Positions 1 through 7,341 of a stretch of 61,454 bases of DNA are shown one piece after another. This stretch comes from a virus. The position numbers were made by a program, and so were the translations under genes. The notes under the pieces are model-generated. The model worked only from the letters and a program-made list of their open reading frames with translations, ran no database searches and was not told the origin of the DNA. Position 1 is the stretch's first letter, and the number at the start of each line of letters is the position of its first letter. The stretch lies in the IMG/VR virus record IMGVR_UViG_3300021368_000782, positions 1-61,454 of that record; one strand, written 5' to 3'.

Positions 1-103
1 TGATGTAACAATCTCAAGTCCGAACCTTTCTGTGTTCAAACACACTCGACTTGACCTCTGCTACTGGATCGCACTTGAACCTGACTCCACTTATGAATCG
101 TAA
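1..103 (+). CDS. gp45: Sliding clamp gp45, C-terminal fragment (partial)
   Basis: The second reading frame is open from the window edge to TAA at 101-103. It encodes the last 33 residues of the processivity clamp, including LCYWIALEPDSTYES. The gene order 45-44-62-regA is the T4 order and supports the call. The clamp rings DNA and tethers DNA polymerase gp43; in T4 it also activates late transcription. The rest of the gene lies upstream of the window. Confidence 0.75.
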   Translation, partial: DVTISSPNLSVFKHTRLDLCYWIALEPDSTYES

Positions 104-1040
104 AAATTTCCTTTGGGTTGAACAATATCGTCCTCAAAAAGTTGAGGATTGTATTCTTTCTGATAATGTAAAAAATACCTTCCAGGAATTCGTTGAAAAG
201 GGAGAGATTCCGAATCTTCTCCTTTGTGGTCCTGCTGGTATTGGTAAAACAACAATTGCAAAAGCACTCTGTAACGAACTGGGTGTTGACTCTTATGTAA
301 TCAATGGATCCGATGAAGGACGATTTCTGGACACAGTACGAAATCAAGCAAAGAACTTTGCTTCGACCGTTTCGCTTCAAGGAAATGGTAAACCAAAAGT
401 CATCATTATTGACGAAGCTGACAACACAACCAATGATGTACAACTCCTCCTTAGGGCGAATATTGAGGCGTTTCATAGCAACTGCCGATTCATCTTCACC
501 TGCAACTACAAAAACAAAATCATCGAACCCCTCCACAGTCGATGTGCCGTCTTTGACTTTACTTTCAAAGGCAGAGAAAGAGCGTCTGTTGCATCAAAAT
601 TCTTTACGAGAGTCCAGAATATCCTCCGTGAAGAACAGGTTGAGTTTGATCCCAAGGTTGTTGCGGAAGTTGTCCAAAACTATTTCCCAGATTTCCGAAG
701 AACGCTGAATGAGTTGCAGAGATATTCTGCATGTGGTAAAATTGATTCTGGTATTCTGACTACAATGTCAGAAGTCAATCTCACTGGTCTTATGGGATCA
801 TTGAAGTCTAAAGACTTTTCTGGTGTTCGTAAGTGGGTTGTTGACAATCTGGACAATGATGTGACGGTGGTAATTCGTAAAGTCTATGACTCTCTTTACA
901 ATGCACTTGAACCAATGTCTGTTCCGCAAGCTGTTCTGATTATTGCTAAATATCAGTATCAGGCTGCATTCGCTGCAGATCAAGAGATCAACACTCTTGC
1001 TTGCTTTACTGAAATTATGTGTGATTGTAAATTCAAATGA
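93..1040 (+). CDS. gp44: Clamp loader large subunit gp44 (AAA+ ATPase)
   Basis: This is a 315-residue AAA+ ATPase of the DNA polymerase clamp loader. With gp62 it opens and loads the gp45 ring at primer-template junctions. Walker A is GPAGIGKT (about residues 46-53), Walker B is IIIDEAD (105-111) and the SRC arginine-finger motif is at 150-152. I chose ATG 93, which overlaps the gp45 stop by 11 bases and gives the family N-terminus MNRKNFLWVEQYRPQ. An upstream in-frame TTG at 51 would add residues encoded inside gene 45. The 3' end overlaps the next gene by four bases. Confidence 0.95.
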   Translation: MNRKNFLWVEQYRPQKVEDCILSDNVKNTFQEFVEKGEIPNLLLCGPAGIGKTTIAKALCNELGVDSYVINGSDEGRFLDTVRNQAKNFASTVSLQGNGKPKVIIIDEADNTTNDVQLLLRANIEAFHSNCRFIFTCNYKNKIIEPLHSRCAVFDFTFKGRERASVASKFFTRVQNILREEQVEFDPKVVAEVVQNYFPDFRRTLNELQRYSACGKIDSGILTTMSEVNLTGLMGSLKSKDFSGVRKWVVDNLDNDVTVVIRKVYDSLYNALEPMSVPQAVLIIAKYQYQAAFAADQEINTLACFTEIMCDCKFK

Positions 1041-2152
1041 TCTTGACCCCAGAAGATACTCTTTATGCCTATGGTAAAATCCACGAAGCATATGATGGAG
1101 TACAACGTATTGATGACTATTTTCGTATGAAGAAGATGGAGAGGATCGACAAGATTCCTACTCCTCTTTTTGGTATGTCGATGGAAGATGAACTCTTTCA
1201 GAACTATGACATGGATCCGAATGACATGAACTTCAGGATCTTGTCACCTGATCATGAAACCTTCAATACACTTCTGGAAATGACCGCCTCGTTCACCTAC
1301 GAGGATGCTCCTGGTAAGGAGATGAAATTGATGATCCAGGAAACGACCACAGGCAAGGTTGTAGGGTTCATCAAACTGGGTTCACCTATCATCAACTCAA
1401 AACCAAGGAACGAGTACCTTGGAGGGGTGCCTGACCTCACCATTTTCAACAAGCGTGCGATTATGGGATTTATCATTGTCCCAGTTCAACCGTTTGGGTA
1501 TAACTATCTTGGTGGTAAACTGTTGTCTCTAATTTGTGCGAGTCACGAAGTTAGACAAATGCTAAATAAGAAGTACAACACAGAGATGTGTTTGTTTGAG
1601 ACTACATCTTTGTATGGAAACATCAAAGGTACTAGTCAATATGATGGTCTGAAACCCTATGTCAAATATCTTGGTGATACTGATTCTAAGTTTCTACTGA
1701 CGCTTCCTGATTTCATCTATCATGATCTACATAAATGGTTCATTGAAAAGAATGATGGTGAACAATTGATTCACAAAGGTGCTTCTAGTAGAAAACTCAA
1801 AGTGCAGACGAAGATGGTTTCTATCATTCGTAATTCTTTGAAGGAACATCATCCAGATAAGTTTGTTGAGTTCAAGCAGTTTATTGAAAGTCGTCAGGAT
1901 GTAACTACCAAGAAAAGGTTTTACATGTCTGACTATGGATATGAAAATGTCAGAGAAGTTCTGCTAGGAAAGACAGATAAACTAGTTGAAAACAAGATTA
2001 ACTTTGACAAATTTTATCTAGAAAATATGGTAAAATGGTGGAAGAATAAAGCATCTAAAAGGTATACCAAACTCAAGAAGGAAGGTACACTTCGTACAGA
2101 AATTGAGGTATGGAACGCCAAAACATTGAACACGATTGATATTATCAGATGA
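1037..2152 (+). CDS. DruA-like (DUF4338-type) protein
   Basis: This 371-residue protein sits between clamp-loader genes 44 and 62, with ATGA overlaps on both sides. Residues about 95-240 resemble the DUF4338/DruA family of the Druantia anti-phage system: a GKVVGFIKLGSP strand, RAIMGFIIVPVQPFGYNYLG, LLSLICASHEVR, a FETTSLYG segment, then GTSQYDGLKPYVKYLGDTDS. The family match is by pattern memory, not a search. The C-terminus is lysine-rich and could bind nucleic acid (inference). The tight coupling implies expression with the replication genes. Biochemical function is unknown. Confidence 0.55.
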   Translation: MILTPEDTLYAYGKIHEAYDGVQRIDDYFRMKKMERIDKIPTPLFGMSMEDELFQNYDMDPNDMNFRILSPDHETFNTLLEMTASFTYEDAPGKEMKLMIQETTTGKVVGFIKLGSPIINSKPRNEYLGGVPDLTIFNKRAIMGFIIVPVQPFGYNYLGGKLLSLICASHEVRQMLNKKYNTEMCLFETTSLYGNIKGTSQYDGLKPYVKYLGDTDSKFLLTLPDFIYHDLHKWFIEKNDGEQLIHKGASSRKLKVQTKMVSIIRNSLKEHHPDKFVEFKQFIESRQDVTTKKRFYMSDYGYENVREVLLGKTDKLVENKINFDKFYLENMVKWWKNKASKRYTKLKKEGTLRTEIEVWNAKTLNTIDIIR

Positions 2153-3492
2153 ACTTAACTTCCTTTCTAACCGACGATGTTCAGCACAAAAAAACTATCC
2201 GTATTCTTGTCTATCCTAACATCACGTTTTCAAAGGACCTGACGAAAGATAGTTATATTCAGGTGATCACTAACATGATCGCCGAACTCAATAACATCAG
2301 AGATGATCTGTTCTTCTATTTGATCCTCCCTGAGTATTTGAAGTGTCTTGATTTTCCAAATACAAAACAGTATTTCATGAAAGTGCCGACGTATCCACCC
2401 ACGATGCGTTCTCACTTTGATGTGTTTCAGTTCAAGAAAATTGTGGGACACGATATTGATATTGACTTGGTATTCTCTCATCTTCCAGAACATACACATG
2501 ATGTCAAGAATGTGATCAGCAATGTGACTCATCACACTCCTGCTTACTTTGGATATTCACATTGGTTTGACTTGGATGAAGTTGTGACTTGGAGTCACCC
2601 AAGTTTCAACCAAAACATGCTTGGTATTCTGAATATGAATCGGTGTTTTATCAACACTCAATCACAGAAAGATCTTGTTCTGAATCAAGCAATGGAAGTA
2701 TTCAATAGAAATACTGTTGGTGCCCTCGATGAAATCCTCACTGTACAGCATCTAGGCGTTCGTAGAAGAGACATTGATAGATCTATTGTACCTTATCGCA
2801 AGACAATCGTATTTAACCATCGTCCAGAGACATATAAGGACTATAAGAATTTCATGAGTATCATGAAAGAACTGAGAAAACAACGTCAAGATTTCAACGT
2901 CTGGGTTCCTTTACTTGAAAAATCTACAGAGAGTTGGATCTCTACTGAAAAGTTTGATAAGAAAGGATACTACAACAAACTATCTGAGTGCTGTGTTGGA
3001 TTCTCTCCAAAGCAATTGTATGGTGGATGGAGTGTTTCTACTACAGATGGATTAATGAATGGTTGTCCTTTCATCATGTATGATGCTGATTACTATCATG
3101 AACTAAATCCAACTGCTGACTTCTTCTCCAATAATGGTGAAGCAATTACTTTGTTGCATAAGTATCTCGATGATCCAACCTATCGTGCAAGTAAGTCTGT
3201 TGAATCTATACATTACTTGGAAGAAAGTCTTTTGTATGAAGATGAGATTGGAATGATGAGTGAATATATTGATGATCTGGTTGGTACTTTGAAGAGCACT
3301 GATTCGGAAGTTACTGATAAACTTGTAAACTTGATTCGTGAGAATGGTTCGATGACAAAGAAAGAATTGTTTGGCGAACATCTTGGTTGGGGACGTGGAA
3401 TTAAGTATGGTCCCTATCGTCGTGCCCTATTGAATCATCCCAACATTTATGATACAATGGGTCCTGAACCTGAATACTGTTGGGTTGAATGA
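2149..3492 (+). CDS. Glycosyltransferase-like protein (GT-B fold suspected)
   Basis: This 447-residue protein is translationally coupled to the DruA-like gene. The central part contains VFNHRPETYKDYKNFM and later SECCVGFSPKQLYGGWSVS, followed by TDGLMNGCPFIMYD. That layout resembles the nucleotide-sugar-binding half of GT-B glycosyltransferases. The last 60 or so residues (ENGSMTKKELFGEHLGWGRG) look like an appended small helical or winged-helix domain. A target such as DNA, a phage protein or host lipopolysaccharide cannot be read from sequence. Confidence 0.5.
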   Translation: MNLTSFLTDDVQHKKTIRILVYPNITFSKDLTKDSYIQVITNMIAELNNIRDDLFFYLILPEYLKCLDFPNTKQYFMKVPTYPPTMRSHFDVFQFKKIVGHDIDIDLVFSHLPEHTHDVKNVISNVTHHTPAYFGYSHWFDLDEVVTWSHPSFNQNMLGILNMNRCFINTQSQKDLVLNQAMEVFNRNTVGALDEILTVQHLGVRRRDIDRSIVPYRKTIVFNHRPETYKDYKNFMSIMKELRKQRQDFNVWVPLLEKSTESWISTEKFDKKGYYNKLSECCVGFSPKQLYGGWSVSTTDGLMNGCPFIMYDADYYHELNPTADFFSNNGEAITLLHKYLDDPTYRASKSVESIHYLEESLLYEDEIGMMSEYIDDLVGTLKSTDSEVTDKLVNLIRENGSMTKKELFGEHLGWGRGIKYGPYRRALLNHPNIYDTMGPEPEYCWVE

Positions 3493-3653
3493 AGAAGTTT
3501 GCTCGTATTTGGAAGTATAGTCTAGGGAGTTTTTCTGATGACAAAACCCACCGATATGACAACTACGTTGTTTTGGTACGGACTGCTATATTTCTTTCTT
3601 ATCTCATTACTAATTGTTTTATTATTGCAGGAGTGATTCGACATTGGAACTAA
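3489..3653 (+). CDS. Small membrane protein, 54 residues
   Basis: A short open frame starts at an ATGA overlap with the upstream stop and ends inside the start region of gene 62. It encodes a basic N-terminus (MKKFARIWKYSLGS) and one transmembrane helix at about residues 27-50 (VVLVRTAIFLSYLITNCFII). It fills what would otherwise be a 150-base gap in a tightly packed operon, which argues that it is real. I recognise no family. Confidence 0.55.
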   Translation: MKKFARIWKYSLGSFSDDKTHRYDNYVVLVRTAIFLSYLITNCFIIAGVIRHWN

Positions 3654-4018
3654 AAGACTGGCTCAACAGCATCAACACAACAAAGAAAAATCTTCTGGAT
3701 GAAGATCCAACATTGAAGTATCCAGCATTCATCATCAACAGATGTATGTCTGGTCACATCGACACGATCCTTCTTGCGAACGAGATGAACGTTCAGAATC
3801 ATCTAGATCCCAAGTTACAATATGACTTTTTTATAAATATTGTGAGACCAAAAAAGCGCTTCGCGCCCTGGTTGAGAAAAGACAAACTCAATTCGCTAGA
3901 ATTGGTCAAAGAATATTATGGATACAGTGATGAAAAAGCACGTGTAGCTCTAAAGATCTTGACCGATGAACAATTAAATTACATCGCTAAAAGAATGGAT
4001 CGTGGAGGGAAAAGATGA
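3644..4018 (+). CDS. gp62: Clamp loader small subunit gp62
   Basis: This small subunit of the T4-type clamp loader forms the complex with gp44. The protein is about 124 residues and begins ELKDWLNSINTTKKNL, as I recall for cyanophage gp62. No ATG exists near the start. I chose TTG 3644, ten bases after an AGGAG at 3629-3633. TTG 3614 is a longer alternative. It overlaps the preceding 54-residue ORF by ten bases and regA by four. It is shorter than T4 gp62 (187 residues), as is usual in cyanophages. Confidence 0.8.
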   Translation: MELKDWLNSINTTKKNLLDEDPTLKYPAFIINRCMSGHIDTILLANEMNVQNHLDPKLQYDFFINIVRPKKRFAPWLRKDKLNSLELVKEYYGYSDEKARVALKILTDEQLNYIAKRMDRGGKR

Positions 4019-4434
4019 GTGCTGAAATCGAAATTAAATGGGCACCTGACCAAATGGTCGAAGTCACTCTGAATGAACCAGATGACTTTTTGAAGGTACG
4101 CGAAACTTTAACTCGTATCGGAGTTGCGTCTCGCAAAGAAAAGAAATTGTATCAGTCTTGCCATATTCTGCACAAGCAAGGCAAATACTATATCGTTCAC
4201 TTCAAAGAACTTTTTGCTCTAGATGGAAAGAGGGCAAATCTTTTTGAGAATGATGTACAACGTAGAAACAGAGTTACTCAGTTATTGTCTGACTGGGGAC
4301 TTGTAAATATTGTAGACAAAGAAAGAGTCCAAGACTCTGCACCCTTAAGTCAAATTAAGGTGCTGTCCTATAAGGACAAAGGAGACTGGACTCTTGAAAG
4401 TAAGTATAATATTGGTAAGAAAAAGACTGCTTAA
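4015..4434 (+). CDS. regA: RegA translational repressor
   Basis: This 139-residue RNA-binding protein is homologous to T4 RegA, which represses translation of early phage mRNAs by binding near their start codons. It starts MSAEIEIKWAPDQMVEVTLN and contains the conserved KLYQSCHILHKQGKYYIVHF segment. It follows gene 62 with an ATGA overlap, the same order as in T4. It ends about 50 bases from a convergent minus-strand gene; I see no strong terminator in that gap. Confidence 0.93.
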   Translation: MSAEIEIKWAPDQMVEVTLNEPDDFLKVRETLTRIGVASRKEKKLYQSCHILHKQGKYYIVHFKELFALDGKRANLFENDVQRRNRVTQLLSDWGLVNIVDKERVQDSAPLSQIKVLSYKDKGDWTLESKYNIGKKKTA

Positions 4435-4481
4435 CAGTCAATATCCATCTTTAAATAACATATAGTCTTATTAAAAGAAAC

Positions 4482-5039
4482 TCAACAATCATTAAATACG
4501 GAGCCAACTTCAGCACCAATTTCAGACCCTGCTTGCTGTCCTAGTAACATTGCCCATCCACCTGCTAACCATCCAACATAAGGGATGCTAGAGACTGCTG
4601 GGACTACTAGACCAGCACTAATTGCGGTTCCCGCCATTGCACCTTGAGATCGTGCTCCAGCGTCCGCCCGAATACACTCTTCGCTTTTTGCAAGGTGCTT
4701 TCCCTCAGCGTCTGAGACGCTACCTCCGATATTACGAGTACCATCCATAGTGTATTGATCGTGACGATACTCACGACGTTTTTCTTCAGTAGGACCAAAA
4801 AGTCCTCTCTTATGTTTGTCCAACTCTAGAGTTTTATTTGATTCTAGAATCGTAGGATCGTTTGCTTTATATTCAATACTATAACCATTCCTATCAGATT
4901 GCATCTTGTATGATGAATAATCTCCCTTAGGAAAATTAATTACAGGTAATTGCGGTCTGTTGATAACATATCCCAACAGACCTATATGAGCAATACCTAT
5001 TAACGATCCAACACCTAGTAGTGTCCATTTAAAGTTCAT
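4482..5039 (-). CDS. Membrane protein with glycine-rich C-terminal segment
   Basis: This is the last gene of a minus-strand operon of small membrane proteins. The 185-residue product has an N-terminal transmembrane helix (LLGVGSLIGIAHIGLLGYVI), a charged middle (about residues 60-105, rich in KRGLFGPTEEKRREYRHDQY) and a second hydrophobic glycine/alanine-rich stretch (about 130-175). The start ATG overlaps the stop region of the upstream gene. I do not recognise the family. The C-terminal segment resembles glycine-zipper-type membrane-active regions (inference only). Confidence 0.7.
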   Translation of the reverse strand: MNFKWTLLGVGSLIGIAHIGLLGYVINRPQLPVINFPKGDYSSYKMQSDRNGYSIEYKANDPTILESNKTLELDKHKRGLFGPTEEKRREYRHDQYTMDGTRNIGGSVSDAEGKHLAKSEECIRADAGARSQGAMAGTAISAGLVVPAVSSIPYVGWLAGGWAMLLGQQAGSEIGAEVGSVFNDC

Positions 5040-5041
5040 GA

Positions 5042-5488
5042 TTACATTTTGTAAGTGTCATCTGTAGTAATCTTCAGTGGTGCTTGTTCAATTCTAATTG
5101 TTTGAGCAGGACCAGAAGATTTTGCAGCTTCGATTAGTTTTTCTAAATCTGCTTTAGTGATACCACCTGCAGCAGTTGCAGCGTTTGCACCATTCATTTT
5201 CATAGTTCCGTCACCAGACTTCTTAGCAGTCTGGACGCCGAACGTAGCTAACACACCAGTAAAGACTGATGCTATGAAAGTCGGGTCAAGATCTTGTTCA
5301 GGGAACTGAAGTGCTTTAGGAAGATCTACATAAGCTAAAGTTAGAATACCACCAGACCATATCAAAATTCCTAACCTAACGAAGGTAGACAAGATTGCTA
5401 GTTGTTCTTCCTTGTCTTCAGATGCCTCTTTAAGTTTACCGAAGATACCTTTCTTTTTAGGTTCTTCCTGTTTTACTTCTTCAGTCAT
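5042..5488 (-). CDS. Two-helix membrane protein, holin-like topology
   Basis: The 148-residue product has a highly charged N-terminus (MTEEVKQEEPKKKGIFGKL), two hydrophobic stretches (about residues 32-55 and 70-85), and a soluble C-terminal tail with a predicted helix (KADLEKLIEAAKSS). The layout would fit a holin or a membrane anchor, but no lysis cassette lies beside it, so this is only a suggestion. It is conserved-looking and co-oriented with its neighbours. Confidence 0.65.
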   Translation of the reverse strand: MTEEVKQEEPKKKGIFGKLKEASEDKEEQLAILSTFVRLGILIWSGGILTLAYVDLPKALQFPEQDLDPTFIASVFTGVLATFGVQTAKKSGDGTMKMNGANAATAAGGITKADLEKLIEAAKSSGPAQTIRIEQAPLKITTDDTYKM

Positions 5489-5509
5489 TCGATACAGAGT
5501 AAGGCTCTG

Positions 5510-5785
5510 CTATTTAGTTGTTCCTTCGTCTAAAAAGTATTCTGGTAGTGGACACCCTTTGAAATCGTTGATCTCATCTACAGCAAGTACAAACATAGTA
5601 CAAAATCCAACACAGAACGCGAATAACATTTGAGGAAAATTATAGTTCCCCATATGTGCAGTGGGATCAGGTTCATCATCATGAGGATGAATCATCTTTG
5701 CGATCTCCTCTGATCGCTTTTTCGATTTGTCGCCTAACTCTGTCTCTTGCTTCTGGCGATTCGGTTTCTTTTCGGGAGTAGCCAT
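5510..5785 (-). CDS. Small membrane protein, 91 residues
   Basis: I chose ATG at 5785 (MATPEKKPNRQ); an in-frame ATG further upstream would add residues read from the neighbouring gene. The N-terminal half is charged and the C-terminal half has one transmembrane helix (FPQMLFAFCVGFCTMFVLAV) followed by ECxP-like CPLPEYF. It overlaps the upstream 70-residue gene by about 107 bases in another frame, a long overlap even for a phage. Function unknown. Confidence 0.55.
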   Translation of the reverse strand: MATPEKKPNRQKQETELGDKSKKRSEEIAKMIHPHDDEPDPTAHMGNYNFPQMLFAFCVGFCTMFVLAVDEINDFKGCPLPEYFLDEGTTK

Positions 5786-5891
5786 GTTTCTGATGGAAAA
5801 TGAAATGACCTTGACAGAACATAGTAACCCCAAATATTAGGGCAAGAACTATGCCTATCCACTCGATTATTATAACGTTATTTTCAACCAT
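5679..5891 (-). CDS. Small membrane protein, 70 residues
   Basis: An N-terminal transmembrane helix (about residues 6-28, IIIEWIGIVLALIFGVTMF) is followed by a basic tail (RRQIEKAIRGDRKDD). It overlaps both neighbours in the operon. The hydrophobic helix and amphipathic tail look like a real product, but the long overlap with the downstream gene means one of the two could be spurious. Confidence 0.5.
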   Translation of the reverse strand: MVENNVIIIEWIGIVLALIFGVTMFCQGHFIFHQKHGYSRKETESPEARDRVRRQIEKAIRGDRKDDSSS

Positions 5892-6061
5892 GGTAGTAGG
5901 GGTGGAATTACTCCAATAAGTCGAAGGAGACCTTCAGCAAAAAGTGCAAGAACAACCCAGCCAACACACATTGAAATAATCGAAGCATTACGATTATGTT
6001 GTCGTATTGCATCTGCAATTAATACCTCCACTTCTTCTTTACTAATTGGTGTGTTACTCAT
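5870..6061 (-). CDS. Small membrane protein, 63 residues
   Basis: The start is probably ATG 6061 (MSNTPISKEEVEVLIADAI); ATG 6076 would add five residues. The N-terminal half is an amphipathic helix and the C-terminal half is a transmembrane segment (about residues 28-52, ISMCVGWVVLALFAEGLLRL). It overlaps the upstream gene's stop. It belongs to the minus-strand membrane-protein operon. No family is recognised. Confidence 0.6.
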   Translation of the reverse strand: MSNTPISKEEVEVLIADAIRQHNRNASIISMCVGWVVLALFAEGLLRLIGVIPPLLPWLKITL

Positions 6062-6221
6062 TTTCGTCGTAGTCATAAGTTAAACGGCAGTCCCAAACAT
6101 GGTCTTCTTCCCATTCTGGTTCATACAATGGACAAGGTTCCTCGAATAGATGTGCCATTCTTAGTTGTTTAATTCGTTCTTTAAGTTGTTTATAAAATTC
6201 TCTTTTTTCGTCTGGACTCAT
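6054..6221 (-). CDS. Small acidic soluble protein, 55 residues
   Basis: A short frame begins MSPDEKREFYKQLKERIKQL and ends in a tryptophan-containing acidic tail (PEWEEDHVWDCRLTYDYDEN). Its ATG overlaps the stop of the upstream gene (ATGA) and its end overlaps the next start, so it fits the operon exactly. Amphipathic helix at the N-terminus; no recognised family. Confidence 0.55.
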   Translation of the reverse strand: MSPDEKREFYKQLKERIKQLRMAHLFEEPCPLYEPEWEEDHVWDCRLTYDYDENE

Positions 6222-6388
6222 TGAGAGTATTCTCCGAGCATGTCTAGTATATCGTTTAATGTTTCGTTTGCAATATGCAACTGTGAATCGTTATAACTAT
6301 GATACTTACCATGACGATCATGAACTTGATTTTTCAACTTGTAGACTCTTGCAAGCATGTCAACTTTGCTGAGGATTCCACGGGGCAT
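6218..6388 (-). CDS. Small protein, 56 residues
   Basis: The start is ATG 6388 (MPRGILSKVDMLARVYKLKN). The product is mostly helical and charged, with a C-terminal NETLNDILDMLGEYSQ helix. It is the first gene downstream of the minus-strand terminator at 6450-6489 and is coupled by ATGA to the next gene. Its own promoter is not obvious; the region just upstream is AT-rich (6389-6440). Function unknown. Confidence 0.55.
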   Translation of the reverse strand: MPRGILSKVDMLARVYKLKNQVHDRHGKYHSYNDSQLHIANETLNDILDMLGEYSQ

Positions 6389-6449
6389 ACCAAATAATAT
6401 AAAGTACACTATTTATTAGTATAATACAAATATTTTGAAACTGTGACAT

Positions 6450-6489
6450 AAAAAAGGGGTCTTCTGGATTTTGCCAGAGACCCCTTTAT
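6450..6489 (-). terminator. Rho-independent terminator (minus strand)
   Basis: Read on the minus strand, an AAAGGGGTC/GACCCCTTT stem with an inner CTGG/CCAG extension is followed by a run of six T residues. It would end transcripts coming from hsp20 and the 27-residue gene. The stem is symmetric enough to act weakly in the other direction. Confidence 0.8.
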
Positions 6490-6546
6490 GCGGCGACGAT
6501 ATAAATTATTTATGGTGTTGTGAAGTTTAATTCAATGGGTGGTGGA

Positions 6547-6630
6547 TTAGGGTAGTACGCTGGCGATTGGAACACCGATAAAAAGAGTCATTGTGGTTCC
6601 AATTACTAGAGTGGCGGCTGTTAAGTTCAT
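6547..6630 (-). CDS. 27-residue single-helix membrane peptide
   Basis: A strong ribosome-binding site (GGAGGACGACTT) precedes ATG 6630 on the minus strand. The product is almost entirely one hydrophobic helix (MNLTAATLVIGTTMTLFIGV, then PIASVLP). The size and composition recall the tiny transmembrane subunits of photosynthetic complexes, but I cannot match it to a specific Psb or Pet subunit. It lies between hsp20 and the minus-strand terminator. Confidence 0.55.
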   Translation of the reverse strand: MNLTAATLVIGTTMTLFIGVPIASVLP

Positions 6631-6665
6631 AAGTCGTCCTCCATAAGTACATAACTATATATCAT

Positions 6666-6692
6666 TTTTGTATAGCAGTGATACAAAAAGGT
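6666..6692. repeat. AT-rich inverted repeat
   Basis: TTTTTGTAT and ATACAAAAA are separated by seven bases, giving a nine-pair hairpin between the 27-residue gene and hsp20. It could be a weak bidirectional terminator or a processing hairpin. Confidence 0.5.
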
Positions 6693-6721
6693 ATCATTAA
6701 CTACCTACAATTGTTAATAAA

Positions 6722-7168
6722 TCAAGAAATTTCATAGATTTTTAACTTCTGATGATCTGGAACAATCTTCTGCAACTTAATAATCAACATACCATTAGTA
6801 AATTCAACTCCTTCAATTTCTACATCATCAGCTAAATTAAAACCTCTCGCGAAGGTACGGGTTGCAACCCCACGGTGCATATACTCTTCATCTCCCGTTG
6901 TCTTCGCAGACTTGGACTTGACGAACAAAACATTGGATTCGGTGCTTACTTCAATGTCTTCTGGTGCCCATCCAGCCAGTGCCATTTCGATCCTCCATTT
7001 AACCTCTGATTCTTTTACTAGGTTATAAGGTGGATACGCTTCGTTTACAGATCCCATTCCATAAGAATGTAGTCTGTACATCAGATCATCTAGACCTACA
7101 CTGTATCTCTCTGTAGCGTCTACTACGGCATTAAGATCTTTTGCCGTGAACTTTCTAAGTCCCGTCAT
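6722..7168 (-). CDS. hsp20: Hsp20 small heat-shock protein
   Basis: This 148-residue alpha-crystallin-domain chaperone is a common cyanomyovirus gene. The core domain spans about residues 50-145, with EVKWRIEMALAGWAPEDIEV at its start, ATRTFARGFNLADDVEIEG in the middle and the GMLIIKLQKIVPDHQ strand near the end. An AAGGAG ribosome-binding site precedes ATG 7168. A CTAAATA late-type motif lies about 60 bases upstream. It probably protects folding of phage or host proteins during infection. Confidence 0.93.
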   Translation of the reverse strand: MTGLRKFTAKDLNAVVDATERYSVGLDDLMYRLHSYGMGSVNEAYPPYNLVKESEVKWRIEMALAGWAPEDIEVSTESNVLFVKSKSAKTTGDEEYMHRGVATRTFARGFNLADDVEIEGVEFTNGMLIIKLQKIVPDHQKLKIYEIS

Positions 7169-7226
7169 TTGTTATGCTCCTTAAATAAGCGAGTTTGATT
7201 TTGTGATCCCCGAAGGCAATCACAGT

Positions 7227-7233
7227 TATTTAG
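7227..7233 (-). promoter_or_regulatory. Candidate late promoter for hsp20
   Basis: The minus strand reads GTCTAAATAAC, matching the CTAAATA motif seen before several genes here and resembling the T4 late box TATAAATA. It lies about 60 bases upstream of the hsp20 start. Confidence 0.4.
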
Positions 7234-7236
7234 ACT

Positions 7237-7265
7237 ATAACACACAAATTTAGAATTAGTGTTAT
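7237..7265. repeat. Inverted repeat in divergent intergenic region
   Basis: ATAACAC and GTGTTAT are separated by 15 bases midway between divergent hsp20 and the secreted-protein genes. The position suits an operator or a shared hairpin, but nothing else supports it. Confidence 0.35.
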
Positions 7266-7305
7266 CCACACTACAAAGTGGTGTCTTCCGTAAAGAAATC
7301 TTGGT

Positions 7306-7316
7306 CTAAATAAATA
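7306..7316 (+). promoter_or_regulatory. Candidate late promoter for the exported-protein genes
   Basis: CTAAATAAATA is preceded by TGGT and lies 26 bases upstream of ATG 7342. It is the plus-strand counterpart of the hsp20 motif. Confidence 0.45.
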
Positions 7317-7341
7317 TAGGTCTTATTATAGATGAAAAACA

